The position numbers and the translations under genes were made by a program. The notes under the pieces are model-generated. The model searched no databases and was not told where the DNA came from. It saw only the letters and a program-made list of their open reading frames with translations. A DNA stretch of 64,000 bases from Pararhizobium sp. A13 (GTDB lineage Bacteria; Pseudomonadota; Alphaproteobacteria; Rhizobiales; Rhizobiaceae), in contig NZ_CP149510.1 of assembly GCF_040126305.1 (NCBI RefSeq), forward strand, positions 4,289,001-4,353,000, given 5' to 3'. Positions 62,629-64,000 of this stretch are shown piece after piece. Positions within the stretch are counted from its first letter, which is position 1. Every line of letters starts with the position of its first letter.

Positions 62629-63867
62629 TTAGAGACCGCTATTCTCGGCGGCGGTCTTCAGCGCATCCTCCGGACTGGCCTGGCCAAGCAGCGCTTCCTG
62701 AATGGCCTGCTGCAGGGCCGTCGAGAGCTCCTGATACTTCGGCGTCGTCGGCCGCGGATACATGGCGGCGAGCCCGAGCTTGGCGGCCCCGATCAGCTCC
62801 TCCTGCCCCTTGGTCACGGCCGGGTCTTCATAGGACGATGCCCAGATCGGCAGGCTGAGCTTGGCGTACTGGTTCTGCACCTCCTGAGAGGTCATGAAGG
62901 TGATGTATTTCCAGGCGTCGTCGGGATGCTTGCTGGTTGACGTGATGCCGAGCCCCATCGATCCGTTCACCGCCGAAACCTCGCTCTTGCCGGCGACGCC
63001 CGGTGCCGGCACGACGCCGACCTTGCCGGCAACCTTGCTGTCCTTGCCGGCATTGGCCAGGTTGTACATATAGGTCCAGTTCAGCGCGAAAGCGGCTTCA
63101 CCGTTTTCGAACACCTTGCGGACATCCTCCTCGAGGAATTCCTTCGAATTCGGATTGGAGATGCCGGAGGTATAGCTGGACACCATGTATTTCAGCGCAT
63201 CAAGACCGCCACCCGTCTGGAACGCCGGCTTGCCGCCATCGAGGAACTTGCCGCCATAGGCGCTGACCAGCGTCGTGTAATCGCAGATCGCCGCTTCCGC
63301 CTGCGACCAGCTCCAGGTGATCGGCGTCGCGAGCAGACCCTTGTCCTTGATGATCTTCGCCTGCTCGGCAAGCTCGTCCCAGGTTTTCGGCGGCGCCTTG
63401 ATGCCGGCCTTCTCGAGAATGTCCTTGTTGTAGAACAGGTATTTCGTGTCGAGAATCCACGGCATGCCGTAATAGGCGCCGTCATACTGGACCGTCGTCC
63501 AGGCGCCGGGCAGCACGCCCTTCGTCATATCGTCGGTAATGCGCGAAGACACATCGACCAGAACCTTGTTGGTCGCATATTCGGCTGGCCAGATCACGTC
63601 GAAGAGCACGACGTCGTAGCCGCCGCCGGAGCCCTGCGCCAGAACGGTCTTGTCGTGCAGCCCCTCGTAAGGCACGAATTCGAGATTGACCTTGACGTCC
63701 GGATTGGCCTTGCTGAACGCCTCCGTCATGGCCCGGACATCCGCCTCGCTATAGGCCGCCTGCGCCATGAACAACGCATTGAGCGTGGTTTCGGCATAGG
63801 CATTGGTCGCAAAGAAGGCGCCGATCAGAGTGGCGCCAAGAAGCGCATTTCGCTTGGACTTAAACAT
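62629..63867 (-). CDS. carbohydrate ABC transporter substrate-binding protein, third sugar system
   Basis: A 412-residue periplasmic receptor with signal peptide FKSKRNALLGATLIGAFF and cleavage after NAYA. The mature start ETTLNALFMAQAAYSEADVRAM and YDVVLFDVIWPAEYATNKVL are CUT1 receptor features. GGAGGGAAGAC precedes the ATG at 63867; a longer in-frame start lacks a signal at its beginning. It is the first gene of the operon, and its promoter lies in the last 130 bp of the window. The ligand is not known. Confidence 0.9.
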   Translation of the reverse strand: MFKSKRNALLGATLIGAFFATNAYAETTLNALFMAQAAYSEADVRAMTEAFSKANPDVKVNLEFVPYEGLHDKTVLAQGSGGGYDVVLFDVIWPAEYATNKVLVDVSSRITDDMTKGVLPGAWTTVQYDGAYYGMPWILDTKYLFYNKDILEKAGIKAPPKTWDELAEQAKIIKDKGLLATPITWSWSQAEAAICDYTTLVSAYGGKFLDGGKPAFQTGGGLDALKYMVSSYTSGISNPNSKEFLEEDVRKVFENGEAAFALNWTYMYNLANAGKDSKVAGKVGVVPAPGVAGKSEVSAVNGSMGLGITSTSKHPDDAWKYITFMTSQEVQNQYAKLSLPIWASSYEDPAVTKGQEELIGAAKLGLAAMYPRPTTPKYQELSTALQQAIQEALLGQASPEDALKTAAENSGL

Positions 63868-64000
63868 GTCTTCCCTCCAGTGATGGACATCAATCGGTTC
63901 GCTGGCGCACAATTGCGCGCATCTTTCCGTAAGCCGCCATTCAGCGGCATCGGCATGCCTTGTCGAAGTGTCGCACGGTCATTAGGGGTGATCCCATCTG
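63868..64000. other. upstream region of the third sugar operon, window edge
   Basis: No gene is supported in the last 133 bp. Promoter and operator sequences of the sugar operon should be here; no clear palindrome or -35/-10 pair was identified. The regulator, if adjacent, lies beyond the window. Confidence 0.4.

Overview
The window reads as a chromosomal or megaplasmid stretch from an alphaproteobacterium of the Rhizobiales, most likely Rhizobiaceae (Rhizobium, Agrobacterium or Neorhizobium type). The basis is high GC with strong G/C third-position bias, an unusually dense set of ABC importers, LacI-controlled catabolic operons, and RIME-like intergenic palindromes (CCTCCCCCTCAAGGGGGAGG type). 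No rRNA, tRNA, CRISPR array, insertion sequence or phage gene was seen. The genus is not resolvable by eye.

Layout. (1) 1-2442: polyamine/iron-type ABC importer, binding protein, ATPase and the start of a permease, minus strand. (2) 2536-9225: polar amino-acid importer without an ATPase, a ureohydrolase (agmatinase/guanidinobutyrase type), a divergent LysR regulator, an aminotransferase and an EamA exporter. (3) 9362-13073: aldehyde dehydrogenase, a metallo-beta-lactamase-fold hydrolase broken by a one-base frameshift, a 49-residue membrane protein with its own terminator, and a transglutaminase-like protein. (4) 13474-24875: a long minus-strand carbohydrate operon (CUT1 importer, two GMC oxidoreductases, SDR, Dabb protein, glycerate 2-kinase) divergent from a LacI regulator. 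(5) 25126-32573: a second LacI regulon (Gfo/Idh/MocA dehydrogenase, CoA-transferase, enoyl-CoA hydratase, aldehyde dehydrogenase, divergent DUF993 aldolase-like enzyme) with a perfect 14-bp operator palindrome. (6) 32683-57698: an envelope/polysaccharide and signalling region with FkbM and three other methyltransferase-fold proteins, a DUF3095 cyclase-like protein, a nucleotide-sugar dehydrogenase, a class III cyclase, a peptide-type ABC importer, two MurG-like and two GT4 glycosyltransferases, an ABC exporter with a dead and expanded nucleotide-binding domain, a cyclic-nucleotide-binding protein, a metallophosphoesterase, an MBL hydrolase and a NodB-like deacetylase. (7) 57767-63867: a CUT1 sugar importer co-transcribed with a PfkB kinase and a double-SIS sugar isomerase/deglycase.

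How the parts work together. Regions 1, 2, 4, 5 and 7 are uptake-plus-catabolism modules, each organised as an operon with 1-4 bp start/stop overlaps and usually an adjacent regulator. Two binding-protein genes are followed by palindromic repeats before the transporter genes, as in malE-malF of enteric bacteria. Region 6 is the least explained. A cyclase-fold pair and a cyclic-nucleotide-binding domain sit among glycosyltransferases and a pseudo-ATPase ABC exporter whose NBD lacks every catalytic residue and carries three copies of an ENILFG-like motif. That is my leading candidate for an undescribed system.
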